Part shown: positions 5,871 to 6,062 of the stretch, piece after piece
How positions within the stretch are numbered: the stretch's first letter is position 1
Layout of the letters: the number at the start of each line of letters is the position of its first letter
NCBI GenBank assembly: GCA_934615645.1
Contig: CAKTTR010000092.1
Coordinates: 1-6,062, forward strand
Length of the DNA stretch: 6,062 nucleotides
Direction of reading: 5' to 3'
DNA from: an uncultured Oscillospiraceae bacterium
GTDB taxonomy: Bacteria > Bacillota > Clostridia > Oscillospirales > Oscillospiraceae
Notes under the pieces: model-generated
Told to the model about the DNA's origin: nothing
The model's input: only the letters and a program-made list of their open reading frames with translations
Databases searched by the model: none
Program-made: the position numbers and the translations under genes

Positions 5871-5902
5871 GAGCTTGTCAAAAAAGTATTTTTGACAAGC
5901 TC
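5871..5902. repeat. Perfect 14-bp palindromic hairpin
   Basis: GAGCTTGTCAAAAA (5871-5884) pairs exactly with 5889-5902 around an AGTA loop. It begins on the base after the preceding terminator-like stem. Part of it, AAAAGTATTTTTGAC (5882-5896), recurs in similar form at 6041-6054 and partly at 6009-6017, which suggests a repeat family. Confidence 0.75.
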
Positions 5903-5937
5903 TCAAATGCGACCCGCTTCGCTGGGCTCGCATTTGA
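5903..5937. repeat. Palindromic hairpin with UUCG-like tip
   Basis: TCAAATGCGA (5903-5912) pairs exactly with 5928-5937; CCC (5913-5915) extends the stem with GGG (5924-5926), leaving one bulged C. It directly follows the previous hairpin. Confidence 0.7.
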
Positions 5938-5948
5938 AGGGGCTTGCA

Positions 5949-6004
5949 CCCTGCTGCGCGCATAATTTCTGCGCTTTCAGCGCAGAAATTCCACACTTGC
6001 AGGG
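5949..6004. repeat. Nested hairpin in the downstream repeat cluster
   Basis: AATTTCTGCGCT (5964-5975) pairs perfectly with 5979-5990 around a TTC loop, and CCCTGC (5949-5954) can pair with GCAGGG (5999-6004) as an outer stem. No gene or U-tract is associated with it. Confidence 0.7.
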
Positions 6005-6011
6005 CGAGAAG

Positions 6012-6046
6012 TATTTTCCCCGACGTACACGCCGCCGGAGAAAATA
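6012..6046. repeat. Last hairpin of the cluster, near the window end
   Basis: TATTTTC (6012-6018) pairs with GAAAATA (6040-6046); CC/GG extends the stem past a bulged A. The sequence then runs A/T-rich to the window edge, so the cluster may continue beyond it. Confidence 0.5.
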
Positions 6047-6062
6047 ATTTTGACTTTATTTG

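Noticed and set aside
5766..6047. Small frames on both strands in the downstream hairpin cluster
   Set aside because: They are translations of palindromic repeat sequence, overlap the end of the pyrophosphatase gene and have no supported start.

Overview
The window looks like chromosomal DNA of a Gram-positive anaerobe of the class Clostridia; an Oscillospiraceae-like gut lineage is my guess. Evidence: all five tRNA genes encode their own 3' CCA, the visible promoters fit the TTGACA/TATAAT consensus, the first protein gene has a strong AGGAGG ribosome binding site, and coding DNA is rich in G/C at third codon positions while spacers are A/T-rich and full of hairpins. The taxonomic call is inference.

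Layout. Bases 1-111 hold nothing I can assign. Bases 112-689 are a five-gene tRNA operon on the minus strand, transcribed as Gly(UCC), Arg(UCU), His(GUG), Gln(UUG), Lys(UUU), with a near-consensus promoter at 661-689 and a strong intrinsic terminator at 112-148. Its spacers carry two complementary arm pairs in the interleaved order A-B-A'-B', a pseudoknot-like topology in the precursor RNA. Bases 690-901 are a divergent intergenic region with no supported gene.

The rest is a tandem pair of plus-strand genes for membrane-bound, ion-pumping pyrophosphatases (HppA family). The first (979-3096, 705 aa) keeps every PPi/Mg ligand I can locate but has lost many normally conserved neighbouring residues. 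The second (3638-5821, 727 aa) is canonical. Both carry the Ala/Gly pair typical of K+-dependent enzymes. Each gene has its own promoter and its own hairpin terminator, so they are probably expressed independently: the first from a short leader of about 42 nt, the second from a leader of about 225 nt that can fold. After the second gene, 5841-6046 is a dense run of near-perfect hairpins that looks like a terminator followed by an intergenic palindromic repeat cluster.

How the genes fit together. Both pumps would hydrolyse pyrophosphate from biosynthesis, including tRNA charging, and store the energy as a Na+ or H+ gradient. The most unusual points are the divergent pyrophosphatase paralogue beside a canonical one, and the interleaved complementary arms in the tRNA operon. 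I found no CRISPR array, transposase or recognisable riboswitch class.
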